NCBI GenBank assembly: GCA_029565395.1
Contig: JAKQOG010000086.1
Span: forward strand, 1-64,000
Length of the DNA stretch: 64,000 nt
Reading direction: 5' to 3'
From: Candidatus Hydrogenedentota bacterium
Lineage (GTDB): Bacteria; Hydrogenedentota; Hydrogenedentia; Hydrogenedentales; CAILVY01
This document shows, piece by piece, positions 49,272 to 57,506 of the stretch. The notes under the pieces are model-generated. The model was given only the letters and a program-made list of their open reading frames with translations. It did no database searches and was not told where the DNA came from. Numbering within the stretch: the first letter of the stretch is position 1; every line of letters begins with the position of its first letter. A program made the translations under genes and the position numbers.

Positions 49272-52200
49272 CTAATAGTTGATGGTTAACTCAAGGCGAT
49301 CCATTAATACAGGATCCCTGCCGGTGCGTTGTGTATTGAATCGCGCACCGATGAGGTTATCACCAGGGCGAAACGCTTGGATCGGCGGCACAAGTTGGAA
49401 CCATGCCGCTGCCGGGGTGGATCCGAGCGCTTCCACCGGGGTTGCAGGACCAAGGTCCGTGTCATTCATGGTACACTGGAGTTGATCGCTTTCCGCGGCC
49501 GCTGTCACACGAATGCGCAGACAGACCTTGGGTGTTTTCCCTTCTGGCGCATTCACGGCAATATCTTCGCCCACGGGCAGTTTGGCCGTTACACTCGCCC
49601 CCGGCACAAGTTGTATCGGCAGACGGTCGGGCACCACGAGCGCGGCACGGTCAAAGCCCCAGAAATCCCGGGGTTCTATGGGATCGATGGCGTAGACTTT
49701 ATCAAGACCTCTTAAAGTATCGCGCGCCCCTATGCGGTTCAGCCGTTCATCGGGTTCCGAAGGAAACAAATTGAAGATGTAGATGCCATCCACACCGGCT
49801 TGCCAGGCGTTCATGGCGGCCCCATACCAAGCGCCCGGCTCAGAGTATCCGTGCGCGGGTTGGAGTCCCGAACCGCAAATGTTGGCCATGGCGCGAACAC
49901 CGTGTTGGTGGGTCAATTCCGTCATCTCCCGCAGTTGCGGGGCCATTGCCATCGGTCCCAGATCGCCTCCCAACACCAGGATGTCGACGAGGTCTTCCTC
50001 AAGCCAGGCCGGCACATCCAAACCAATTGCCACACACCGCTCCACGCTCAACGGAATGCGGCAGGACACGAGAAAAGGGCGGTTGCGCGCCATGGCCACG
50101 CGTTCTGTCAATGCGCGCACCTTGCGCATAAAATCGTTCATCATCGCAAGGTGTTCCGGGGTTACCGGGCGATCTTCATTGGTTTCGCGGAAAAATTTAG
50201 GATGGCGAAACCAATCCATGTCGATGCCGTCGAGATCGTAGCGCGTGAACACATCTTCAAAGATGCGCAGCATATAATCGCGTACTTCCGGGACAGCAAA
50301 ATCGAGCGCCGCCCACCATTTCCGGGGATCGGTCATCTCGTACTTCTCATAGTCCTCGGGTTTGCCCAACAGATACTCCGGATGTTCACGTTTCCAGCGG
50401 GGATGCCCCCATGGGACAAAGCTGTCCTCGATGTTATTCATGCGGCTCGACCAGAACACTTCTATGCTGTTCTCATGGCCAAACTGCACCGCCACCGCCA
50501 GAGGATCCGTTCCCAGTTTTTCCAGCGCGTGCAATCCGGCGCAGAGATCCTTAACGTATTGCTCATCCGTATCGGCGACAAACTCGCCCAAGGCTTCCCC
50601 TACTTTCGGCACATGCGCCCAATACAAGCCGCCGCCCCCGGTGCAGTAACAGATGGTGTCGACTTGCGTGTTCGCCACCTGCCGGAGGCGCAAAGCAAGA
50701 AACTCCTCCGGCGTTTTAAACGGCCGCACATCACATCCATCGTCGTTGTACATGATCCGGCGTTGCCGCGCCGCCGCCGCCTTCCGCGCCTTCTTCATGC
50801 CGTCCATGGATATGGCGCCGGCATTCCCCGGGTCCGGCGTTTCCATCTTGAATGAATAGAATGACGCATTCCGCAACACAAACCGGACCTGAATATTCTC
50901 GGTAGCCGCCGGCAATATCTTTTGTGTTTTCCAGAGCACTGGCTGGTTCACACTGTCGCCGGAAAGCGGCAAACAATCCTCGCGGCCATACCCCGCAATG
51001 ACAGCGCCCTTGTCATCCAGAACCTCGGCTTGCAGCAGGCCATTTTGTGCGATGTAGTTCACAACCAGTGCGCCATGCGTATTGTGCAGCGGTATGGTGG
51101 TCACACTGCCTTCTTCAGCGCCCGCATCCAGGGATGCGAATCCATCCTTGCGCAACGTAGCCATCCCTATGGCGGATTTTGCGGATACCACGGCATGCGT
51201 GGCATCCGATCCGCCATAAAACAACTTTATGACATTTCCCTCGACAAGCGGGTGATTGGGTGTGAAAACCATTCCGCTGTCCCACGCGCCGGAAGGTCCC
51301 AGCGGCAATACCGGCGGACGCGGTTCCTCTTGGCGTGTCCAGTGAACGCCGTCGCGGCTGCTGACGAGTTCGACAAAAATTGTGCCGTTGTCCCCGGCTG
51401 CGGTGATGCGGAAAATCCAGAGAAAGCCGAGATACATGGATTCATATGCGAAGCCGCACAATCCGTAAAAGTCCGTGTGCTGGCCAGGCTTTTCCACCCA
51501 GCGATCGTCAAACTCATCCGGGGCGAGCACAAAGGCAGGTGCGGGCCACGATTCGAAGTTGCGCGTTTCGGCGAACCCGACACACCGCCTGCGGAATCCG
51601 CGCACCTCTGTAAACTGTTTCGGATATCCCATATAGCGCTTGGCGTGTGCGTCCCAGACAAAATTACCCACATCGCCGACCGGATCGCGGAGCACGGGGT
51701 TCTTCGGCGCATCGATCCAATGAATCCCGTCAGGCGACCACGCCCCGTAATATCCGCTGACGATATTCTTGGGCGGAGTCCGGCCATAATCCCAATTCAT
51801 AAGTTTGTAGCGGCGATTAGGATCCTTCTCCCATGGCGTGTAGATGACCTGTTGATTATGATCTTCTGCGGTGCGCCGGAACAGGATGTTGTTCTGCTTG
51901 TTGTCACCGTACGTCACCAGGCCAAGCTCAGGCTTTGTCCAATGCAGGCCATCCGGGCTGGTGGCGTAGAGATTACGGTACTCTTTCCCGTCCCATGCGT
52001 GGTACCACATCCGGTAGCCGGTCCCGTCTTCCCCGGGCAACACTGTGCCGTAGACATAGGCAGTGCAGCCTTCCCAGGGTTTGTCCGGCAGAAGCACGGG
52101 ATTGCCCGGATGTTTTTCAAACGCATGATACGTCCGGGTGACATTTGCCTTCTCCGCGATGACACCATCATCCACGAATAACTGCCAGGAACCCGTCAGA

Positions 52201-52277
52201 TCCCCCTGGACGATGCCGGAGGCGGCGGGGGAACTGGCGGTGAGCGTAATAAACAACATCATAATGAGAACAAACAT
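49272..52277 (-). CDS. Secreted fusion of five-bladed propeller and GH-like TIM barrel
   Basis: The 1001-residue protein has a signal peptide (cleavage near ASSPAASG). Residues about 25-480 form a propeller homologous to the protein at 12855-14348 (WQLFVDDGVIAEKAN, PWEGCTAYVYG and SPDGLHWTKPELGL). Residues about 500-870 form a TIM-barrel hydrolase-like domain (IMYNDDGCDVRPFKTPEEF, YDLDGIDMDWFRHPKFF with two Asp, then EEDLVDILVLGGD and MANICGSG) similar to GHL10/GH10-like families. A final beta-rich module closes the chain (CLRIRVTAAAESDQL). The two parts may act together on one polysaccharide, but the substrate is unknown. The gene is alone. Confidence 0.8.
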   Translation of the reverse strand: MFVLIMMLFITLTASSPAASGIVQGDLTGSWQLFVDDGVIAEKANVTRTYHAFEKHPGNPVLLPDKPWEGCTAYVYGTVLPGEDGTGYRMWYHAWDGKEYRNLYATSPDGLHWTKPELGLVTYGDNKQNNILFRRTAEDHNQQVIYTPWEKDPNRRYKLMNWDYGRTPPKNIVSGYYGAWSPDGIHWIDAPKNPVLRDPVGDVGNFVWDAHAKRYMGYPKQFTEVRGFRRRCVGFAETRNFESWPAPAFVLAPDEFDDRWVEKPGQHTDFYGLCGFAYESMYLGFLWIFRITAAGDNGTIFVELVSSRDGVHWTRQEEPRPPVLPLGPSGAWDSGMVFTPNHPLVEGNVIKLFYGGSDATHAVVSAKSAIGMATLRKDGFASLDAGAEEGSVTTIPLHNTHGALVVNYIAQNGLLQAEVLDDKGAVIAGYGREDCLPLSGDSVNQPVLWKTQKILPAATENIQVRFVLRNASFYSFKMETPDPGNAGAISMDGMKKARKAAAARQRRIMYNDDGCDVRPFKTPEEFLALRLRQVANTQVDTICYCTGGGGLYWAHVPKVGEALGEFVADTDEQYVKDLCAGLHALEKLGTDPLAVAVQFGHENSIEVFWSSRMNNIEDSFVPWGHPRWKREHPEYLLGKPEDYEKYEMTDPRKWWAALDFAVPEVRDYMLRIFEDVFTRYDLDGIDMDWFRHPKFFRETNEDRPVTPEHLAMMNDFMRKVRALTERVAMARNRPFLVSCRIPLSVERCVAIGLDVPAWLEEDLVDILVLGGDLGPMAMAPQLREMTELTHQHGVRAMANICGSGLQPAHGYSEPGAWYGAAMNAWQAGVDGIYIFNLFPSEPDERLNRIGARDTLRGLDKVYAIDPIEPRDFWGFDRAALVVPDRLPIQLVPGASVTAKLPVGEDIAVNAPEGKTPKVCLRIRVTAAAESDQLQCTMNDTDLGPATPVEALGSTPAAAWFQLVPPIQAFRPGDNLIGARFNTQRTGRDPVLMDRLELTINY

Positions 52278-52335
52278 TTTTAGAATCCTTATTTGTATAT
52301 TCTATCGTATGACAGGAGCCACGTCCTCCCAACCT

Positions 52336-53043
52336 CTATGTTTTTTGGCATGTCCCAATAAATGCGCGTAGCTGTTCACATAGCCGCGCGCTGCTGTTCC
52401 GTGCGGTTTCCAACACATGCTGGTGGGTCAGTACCTGGGGGGTCACACAGGAATTGGTGATGCAGGAAATCACGGCGGCGCAGATGCCCAGAGAATGACA
52501 GCGGAACACTTCAGGGCCCGCGCTCATGCCGACCGCCGCACAGCCCAGTGATTGCAGTGTGCGAATCTCCGCCCGGGTCTCGTAACAGGGTCCGTGCATC
52601 CAGCCGTACACGCCCGTGAAGTCGCACCCCGGCACAATGAAATCCGTGTTCAGGGATTCCGGCAGATCAAAGCGTTTGAACGGCCATGTGCGAATGCAAT
52701 CGATGGCCACAAGATCGCCCGGTTTCATCGGGGCCAGCAATCCACCCGCGGCATTGGTGAAGACGATTGTCCGGACACCCCATTCATACATTACCTGGAC
52801 TGGCCGCACCACTTCTTCAAAGGAAAAGCCCTCATAGGCATGGAAACGTCCGCATTGAAGAATGACTTCCGCCGGGCCGCACCGTCCGCGAATGAAGCGA
52901 TAGGCATGCCCCTCTACGCCGCCACCGGCAAGTTCGGGCACAGAAGAAAAGGGGGTCTCCTCCGAAATGGTATCCAGAATGGAATTCAATTCAATACCGG
53001 ATCCGGCGACGATTCCGATGGGGTGTTGGTCTACCGTTGCCAT
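52336..53043 (-). CDS. Purine nucleoside phosphorylase, PNP-I family
   Basis: The 235-residue enzyme has the trimeric PNP-I/MTAP motifs GIVAGSGIELNSILD, CGRFHAYEGFSFEEV, TNAAGGL, MHGPCYETRAEIR and SAGPEV, with the purine-binding Asn in ITNSC. It phosphorolyses purine (deoxy)nucleosides to base and (deoxy)ribose-1-phosphate. It is shorter than the usual 270-280 residues, mainly at the N-terminus. Its start codon overlaps the end of the dGTPase gene by 13 bp and there is no clear ribosome-binding site, so translation is probably coupled. Whether it prefers guanosine or methylthioadenosine is not settled by sequence. Confidence 0.88.
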   Translation of the reverse strand: MATVDQHPIGIVAGSGIELNSILDTISEETPFSSVPELAGGGVEGHAYRFIRGRCGPAEVILQCGRFHAYEGFSFEEVVRPVQVMYEWGVRTIVFTNAAGGLLAPMKPGDLVAIDCIRTWPFKRFDLPESLNTDFIVPGCDFTGVYGWMHGPCYETRAEIRTLQSLGCAAVGMSAGPEVFRCHSLGICAAVISCITNSCVTPQVLTHQHVLETARNSSARLCEQLRAFIGTCQKT

Positions 53044-54065
53044 GGGGCGGGCAGCAGGAGCCGATCAAAGAGGTGAAGGGCGTAGTTGTCGGTCATGCCC
53101 GCGAAGAAATCGACGGTGCGGCGCTCCAGCGAATCTTCCGGGCCGCCTTCGAGAATTTCCTCGGTGGGATGTTCCAAGAGGTAGTAATACAAGTTGCGGA
53201 GCATGGCGCGGGCCTTGGATATTTCCGCCTCGATGGCATCGCACGGATATACGCGCGTGTACAGGTAGTCGCGAAGCACATTCATTGCGCCGCGCACCTC
53301 CGGCACGATATCGATCCGCCCTTCCGAACTGCCCTCGATCAGACTGACCACCATCCGGTCAATCCGTTCGGAGGTGCTTGCGCCCAGCACATAAATCGCT
53401 TCCTCTGGCAATTGCGATTCCTTAATGATATTCGCACGCAGCGCATCGTCCACATCGTGGCTGATATACGCGATTGCATCGCACACGCTCACCACTTGTC
53501 CTTCGAGCGTGCTTGGGTGCTCGGGAATCTCACTGCGCAGAATCGCCTTGCCCGCCGAGTGCCACCGGATCCCGTCCCGCACTTCCCAGGTAAGATTCAG
53601 CCCGGGGCCGCCCTGGCGGCTCTCCAGCTTGTCCACCACCCGCAGGCTTTGTTCCGAGTGCGAAAATCCTGGCGCATACACTTCATTCAACACGAATTCC
53701 CCGGCATGCCCAAACGGCGTATGCCCCAGATCATGCCCCAGGGCAATCGCCTCCGTCAGATCTTCATTCAAGAAGAGCGCCCGCGAAACCGTCCGCGCGA
53801 TCTGCGCCACTTCCAGCGTATGGGTGAGCCGGGTGCGGTAATGGTCGCCCATCGGCGCGAGGAATACCTGCGTTTTGCGTTTCAGACGCCGAAAGGCCTT
53901 GGTGTGCAGGATGCGATCCCGGTCCCGCTGAAAGACCGTGCGGTAGGGATCTTCCTCTTCCGGGATCTGCCGGCCCTTGGACTCGCCGGAAAACGCCGCG
54001 GACGCATGGAGGGTGTCCCCCTCCCGCGCTTCAATGATCTCCCGGATGCATTTTTCCCCGGCCAT
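53031..54065 (-). CDS. dgt: Deoxyguanosinetriphosphate triphosphohydrolase (dGTPase)
   Basis: The 344-residue HD-domain enzyme has RLTHTLEVAQIART, the HD motif GHDLGHTPFGHAGE (about residues 117-130) and a family N-terminus (DPYRTVFQRDRDRILHTKAFR, then RRLKRKTQVFL). It releases triphosphate from dGTP, giving deoxyguanosine. The next gene, a purine nucleoside phosphorylase, could use that product, so the pair looks like a deoxyguanosine salvage module. A ppGpp hydrolase role is excluded by the dGTPase-type ordering of motifs. galK ends 16 bp upstream. Confidence 0.93.
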   Translation of the reverse strand: MAGEKCIREIIEAREGDTLHASAAFSGESKGRQIPEEEDPYRTVFQRDRDRILHTKAFRRLKRKTQVFLAPMGDHYRTRLTHTLEVAQIARTVSRALFLNEDLTEAIALGHDLGHTPFGHAGEFVLNEVYAPGFSHSEQSLRVVDKLESRQGGPGLNLTWEVRDGIRWHSAGKAILRSEIPEHPSTLEGQVVSVCDAIAYISHDVDDALRANIIKESQLPEEAIYVLGASTSERIDRMVVSLIEGSSEGRIDIVPEVRGAMNVLRDYLYTRVYPCDAIEAEISKARAMLRNLYYYLLEHPTEEILEGGPEDSLERRTVDFFAGMTDNYALHLFDRLLLPAPWQR

Positions 54066-54081
54066 GGTTTAATCCTGTGGA

Positions 54082-55419
54082 TTACAAGTAATTCGCGCCA
54101 TCGTTCGCGTGCGCCACAAACACCGGCGCGCCGCCGTTATATCCTTTATGCCGTCGATAATACGTCTCAGTGATCTCATCAATGAAGTCATGACAGATGT
54201 CCTTGGGCACCAGATTCACCGTCGCGCCACCAAAGCCCGCGCCCGTCAGCCGTGCGCCCAAGGCTCCCGCGTCCCGCGCCGCCTTCACCAAGGCATCCAG
54301 GTCAGGACTGCTAATCTGAAAGTCATTGGCGCAGCTTTCATGAGAGGCGTTCATCAGTTGGCCGAACAGCTCCGAATCTCCCGCCAGCAACGCATCGCGC
54401 GCCGTTTCCACGCGCCGGTATTCCGTAAGTTGATGCCGAAGCCGCGCTTGGACATGAAACCCGCCATTCGGCTCCGGTAGATCGCCCAGCCACCGGTCGC
54501 GCACCTGCTGCGGCGTGCATTTTAAGCGCGTGGCGGCGTCTATGAGGGTCAGGTTAGGTTTGGGCGCCACACGGGAAAAAATTTCCTCCACTTCCTTTGA
54601 GGTCAGGCACAGCGGCCCGAACCACAAATCCCCCAGACGGTCAATCTCCACTTCAGGCCCGAACTCGTCCTTCAATTGCCGTTCCACCAGAGCGCATGCC
54701 AAGGCACAGGTGCGTGGTCCGGCATTGTATTTCGCCAGTTCCGCGCCGCTTTTGCGCACTTTTACCATCGAATCGCACACCACGATCGCGCAATCCTCCG
54801 GCAATGGCGCCACTTCCACCCGCAACGGGAAAAAATCGATCTTACACGCATGATTGGTCACGCAATTAAGAATGACCGCCTGATCCATGCCCCCGCCGCG
54901 CGTTCCCACATAATGCTCCGCCTCCGCCATCAGCTCCGCCAGTTCCAGCCGTGAGATGTCCTTTTCCAGGTGGAGGCCTAAAACCTTCAAGTAAGCCAGC
55001 GCGCACGCCACTACCAGCGAGGAGGAGGAACTCAATCCCGCAGCAATGGGCAGCGTGCTGGTGACCAGTATGTCCATGCCCCGGAACGCACGCACCTTGA
55101 AATGCGTATTCAACCCTTGAATCGCCGCTTTACAATAATTGTCCCATTCTCCTGGGGGCGACGGCGGCAGATCCGGGCCGTTTTCAAACGTTTTTATCGG
55201 AAACGACGGATCGCAATTCCGCAGGTCAACTTGCCGGTCTTCCCGCGGACGGAAGGCCACCAAGATCTCCTGGCGGATGGCCATGGGCAACACCGGAAGG
55301 CCATTATAATCCGTATGCTCGCCTATCAGGTTCACCCGGCCCGGAGACCGGCAGATTTCCGGCTCCTTGGCCCCCGGAAACGCCCTCCAAAACTGTTGCT
55401 CAAGTTCTTGAATTTCCAA
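54082..55419 (-). CDS. galK: Galactokinase, TTG start
   Basis: The start is TTG 55419 because GGGAG lies 7 nt upstream and it begins MEIQELEQQFWRAF, a normal galactokinase N-terminus; a longer reading from 55533 adds an unrelated 38 residues. The 445-residue GHMP kinase has RSPGRVNLIGEHTDYNGLP, the ATP loop LPIAAGLSSSSSLVVA and GARLTGAGFGGATVNLV. It makes galactose-1-phosphate for the Leloir pathway. Together with the GH36 alpha-galactosidase at 60671 it points to galactoside use. It is transcribed toward dgt and away from the EF-hand gene. Confidence 0.95.
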   Translation of the reverse strand: MEIQELEQQFWRAFPGAKEPEICRSPGRVNLIGEHTDYNGLPVLPMAIRQEILVAFRPREDRQVDLRNCDPSFPIKTFENGPDLPPSPPGEWDNYCKAAIQGLNTHFKVRAFRGMDILVTSTLPIAAGLSSSSSLVVACALAYLKVLGLHLEKDISRLELAELMAEAEHYVGTRGGGMDQAVILNCVTNHACKIDFFPLRVEVAPLPEDCAIVVCDSMVKVRKSGAELAKYNAGPRTCALACALVERQLKDEFGPEVEIDRLGDLWFGPLCLTSKEVEEIFSRVAPKPNLTLIDAATRLKCTPQQVRDRWLGDLPEPNGGFHVQARLRHQLTEYRRVETARDALLAGDSELFGQLMNASHESCANDFQISSPDLDALVKAARDAGALGARLTGAGFGGATVNLVPKDICHDFIDEITETYYRRHKGYNGGAPVFVAHANDGANYL

Positions 55420-55496
55420 TGGAGTTCTCCCTCCCACATAGTTATTTCCCGCGATTGTACCTGCCCGCGAAGTATGATTCAACGGAACTTCCCCTC

Positions 55497-55523
55497 TTGA
55501 CTGGGGTTGTATGGTAATATAAA
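55497..55523 (+). promoter_or_regulatory. Possible promoter of the EF-hand protein gene
   Basis: TTGACT (55497-55502) and TATAAA (55518-55523) are separated by 15 nt, shorter than the ideal 17. It precedes the start at 55569 by about 45 nt. The AT-rich TATAAA makes a -10 likely; the -35 is less sure. Confidence 0.45.
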
Positions 55524-55568
55524 CAGAAAACAACCGTTGGGTGAAACAAATTATTAGGAGAAAACACC

Positions 55569-56183
55569 ATGAGACACATCGTAATCGGTTTCTGCGTACT
55601 GGCGGTCATGCTGTGGGCCGCCGGATTTGCCGGCGCCCAGCCACCCCAGCCTGACAAGCCCCCCAAGCCCCCGAAGACGCCCCCCCTTCAGGAAATCTTC
55701 AAACAGTCCGACAAAGACAATGACGGAAAACTCGCCTTTGAGGAATTTCAAGACGCGGTCGCAAAATTACGTCCGCCGCGGGGCCCGCATGGACAGCGCC
55801 CCAACATGATGGAAAAACTCAGGAGCGCCGACACCGATGGCGATCAGAAAGTATCGCCTGAGGAATACAAGGTGGCATTCCCCGATGCACCCCCGGAAAG
55901 ATTCAAAGCCATGGATAAGAATAATGACGGCTTTATCACCAAGGAAGATTCCCCAGGACCGCTTCCGGCAGGACCTGCCGAGCGCTTGAAGAAAGCGGAC
56001 GCCAACGGCGATGGGAAAATTACAGCGGATGAATTCAAAACAGTATTCCCGAATGCTCCGGAAGGCCGCTTTGCCGCCATGGATTCAAATAAAGACGGCG
56101 TGATCACCAATGATGACAAACCCGCTGGCCCGCCCAAAGGCCCGAAAGGCCCAAAGGGTCCCGGACCCAAGCCAGAAAAATAA
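55569..56183 (+). CDS. Secreted protein with five EF-hand motifs
   Basis: The 204-residue protein has a signal peptide (cleavage near AGAQ) followed by a Pro-rich spacer (KPPKPPKTPP). It then carries five calcium-binding EF-hand loops of DxDxDG type: DKDNDGKLAFEEF, DTDGDQKVSPEEY, DKNNDGFITKED, DANGDGKITADEF and DSNKDGVITNDD. The loops are spaced about 28 residues apart with short helices. The tail is PAGPPKGPKGPKGPGPKP, a Pro-Gly-Lys sequence. Function is unknown; calcium-dependent surface or matrix structure is a guess. AGGAG lies about 8 nt before the ATG. Confidence 0.85.
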   Translation: MRHIVIGFCVLAVMLWAAGFAGAQPPQPDKPPKPPKTPPLQEIFKQSDKDNDGKLAFEEFQDAVAKLRPPRGPHGQRPNMMEKLRSADTDGDQKVSPEEYKVAFPDAPPERFKAMDKNNDGFITKEDSPGPLPAGPAERLKKADANGDGKITADEFKTVFPNAPEGRFAAMDSNKDGVITNDDKPAGPPKGPKGPKGPGPKPEK

Positions 56184-56232
56184 TCCCCACGCGTAAGAAC
56201 TATTTATAGGTTCCGGCGGCATCGCCGGAGCC

Positions 56233-57306
56233 TTATTCTTTTTCCGGAGCCTCTGCTTCCGCCGTTTCTGTCTGCCGCTTCAACTCGATCAGCCCGAAAC
56301 CCTCCAAATACAGGCAATAGAACCCCACAATGTACACGGGGATGAGGTTGACCAGATGCGCAACAATGGCAATGGCCCGCGCCACGTCCAGGTTGATGTT
56401 CGGCATTGTAATCACCATGGCCGCCACGATGGCCGCATGGAATTGTCCGATGAATCCCGGCGCACCTGGAAGACTGATCGCCAGCGCCAGCAACGACAAC
56501 ACCACAAACGCGGAGTACCACGGCGGGTCCAGGTGGAACGCATACAAAATGGACATATACGTCATGGCGAATATCGCCCACGTTACCAGCGAGAAGAAAA
56601 CGGACTTCGCCATGTCGGCCGCCGAACGGAATATCTGCATTCCTTCCGCGAAATGGAACAACAAATCATGCATCGGCTTTACCAGCCGCTTTGAAACCAG
56701 CCCCATGCAGGCGTCCGAAATGCGCAAGGCCAGGCCCTGATTCACATATAACAGCACGAACGCCCCCGCCAGCACGACGAGGAAAGCACAGGCGGAAAAG
56801 GTGGCGGCGTGGATCGCCCCCGGCCTCACCAGCGACGCCGCCCACGCCGGAAAATCCGCTGGAAGGTCTGACACCGACGGTGGACGGTACGTGATCATGG
56901 ACACCATCATCACCACAATCAGACCCACCAGATCCGTCAGCCGGTCCAGTGCCACAAACGCGAAGCACTTGGAAAACGGCAACTGCTCCAGCCGCCCCAA
57001 CACCAGCGCCCGAACCACTTCCCCCGCACGGCCCGGCAAAACAAAATTCGCCAGAAACCCAATCTGCGTCGCGCTGAACATGCTCCGGAACGATACCGGC
57101 TTCGCCGTCCGCACGATATAGCGCCACCGCAGAATCCGTGTGAAAAAAGACACCACCACCCCCAGCAGCGACAGGCATAGCCACCCCCAATGAATATCGC
57201 GCATTGCCGCACCCATCTCCCGCACATCCGTCCCCCGAAACGCCCACCACAGCAACACCGCCGCCAAGGCAATCCCAATGACTATTTGAATCCGCTTCTT
57301 GTTCAT
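56233..57306 (-). CDS. YbhN/UPF0104 (lysylphosphatidylglycerol-synthase TM-like) membrane protein
   Basis: The 357-residue protein has about 8 hydrophobic segments and the family blocks WRYIVRTAKPVSFRSMF, ANFVLPGRAGEVVRALVLG and ALDRLTDLVGL. It matches the integral-membrane UPF0104 family (flippase-like domain of MprF, YbhN, AglD). Such proteins are linked to lipid or glycolipid transfer across the inner membrane; no catalytic part is attached. The gene is alone and convergent with the EF-hand gene. Confidence 0.85.
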   Translation of the reverse strand: MNKKRIQIVIGIALAAVLLWWAFRGTDVREMGAAMRDIHWGWLCLSLLGVVVSFFTRILRWRYIVRTAKPVSFRSMFSATQIGFLANFVLPGRAGEVVRALVLGRLEQLPFSKCFAFVALDRLTDLVGLIVVMMVSMITYRPPSVSDLPADFPAWAASLVRPGAIHAATFSACAFLVVLAGAFVLLYVNQGLALRISDACMGLVSKRLVKPMHDLLFHFAEGMQIFRSAADMAKSVFFSLVTWAIFAMTYMSILYAFHLDPPWYSAFVVLSLLALAISLPGAPGFIGQFHAAIVAAMVITMPNINLDVARAIAIVAHLVNLIPVYIVGFYCLYLEGFGLIELKRQTETAEAEAPEKE

Positions 57307-57375
57307 CCTTTACACCACCTATCACTTGCAAACGCGGGATTATAGCACAACCCGCCCGCTAATGGGGGGTGGCGA

Positions 57376-57405
57376 TTGAATTTTTCCTTTTGATTGGGCT
57401 ATAGT
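57376..57405 (+). promoter_or_regulatory. Sigma-70-type promoter of the STAND gene
   Basis: TTGAAT (57376-57381), 18 nt, then TATAGT (57400-57405). It is immediately followed by the 14-bp perfect inverted repeat TACGGCACGCCGTA (57405-57418), where the transcript should begin, a plausible repressor operator. The gene starts at 57507. Confidence 0.55.
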
Positions 57406-57506
57406 ACGGCACGCCGTAGTATCGATGTGAAAATAGGGTTGTGATGGTGTACGGGTGAGACGTGTGTACGCTCCTGTGAAAGGAAACAGGGAGATAAAGA
57501 TCACAC

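Noticed and set aside
50922..52181. A 419-codon open frame on the + strand
   Set aside because: It is antisense to the propeller/TIM fusion, whose motifs are convincing; the reverse reading has no recognisable domain.
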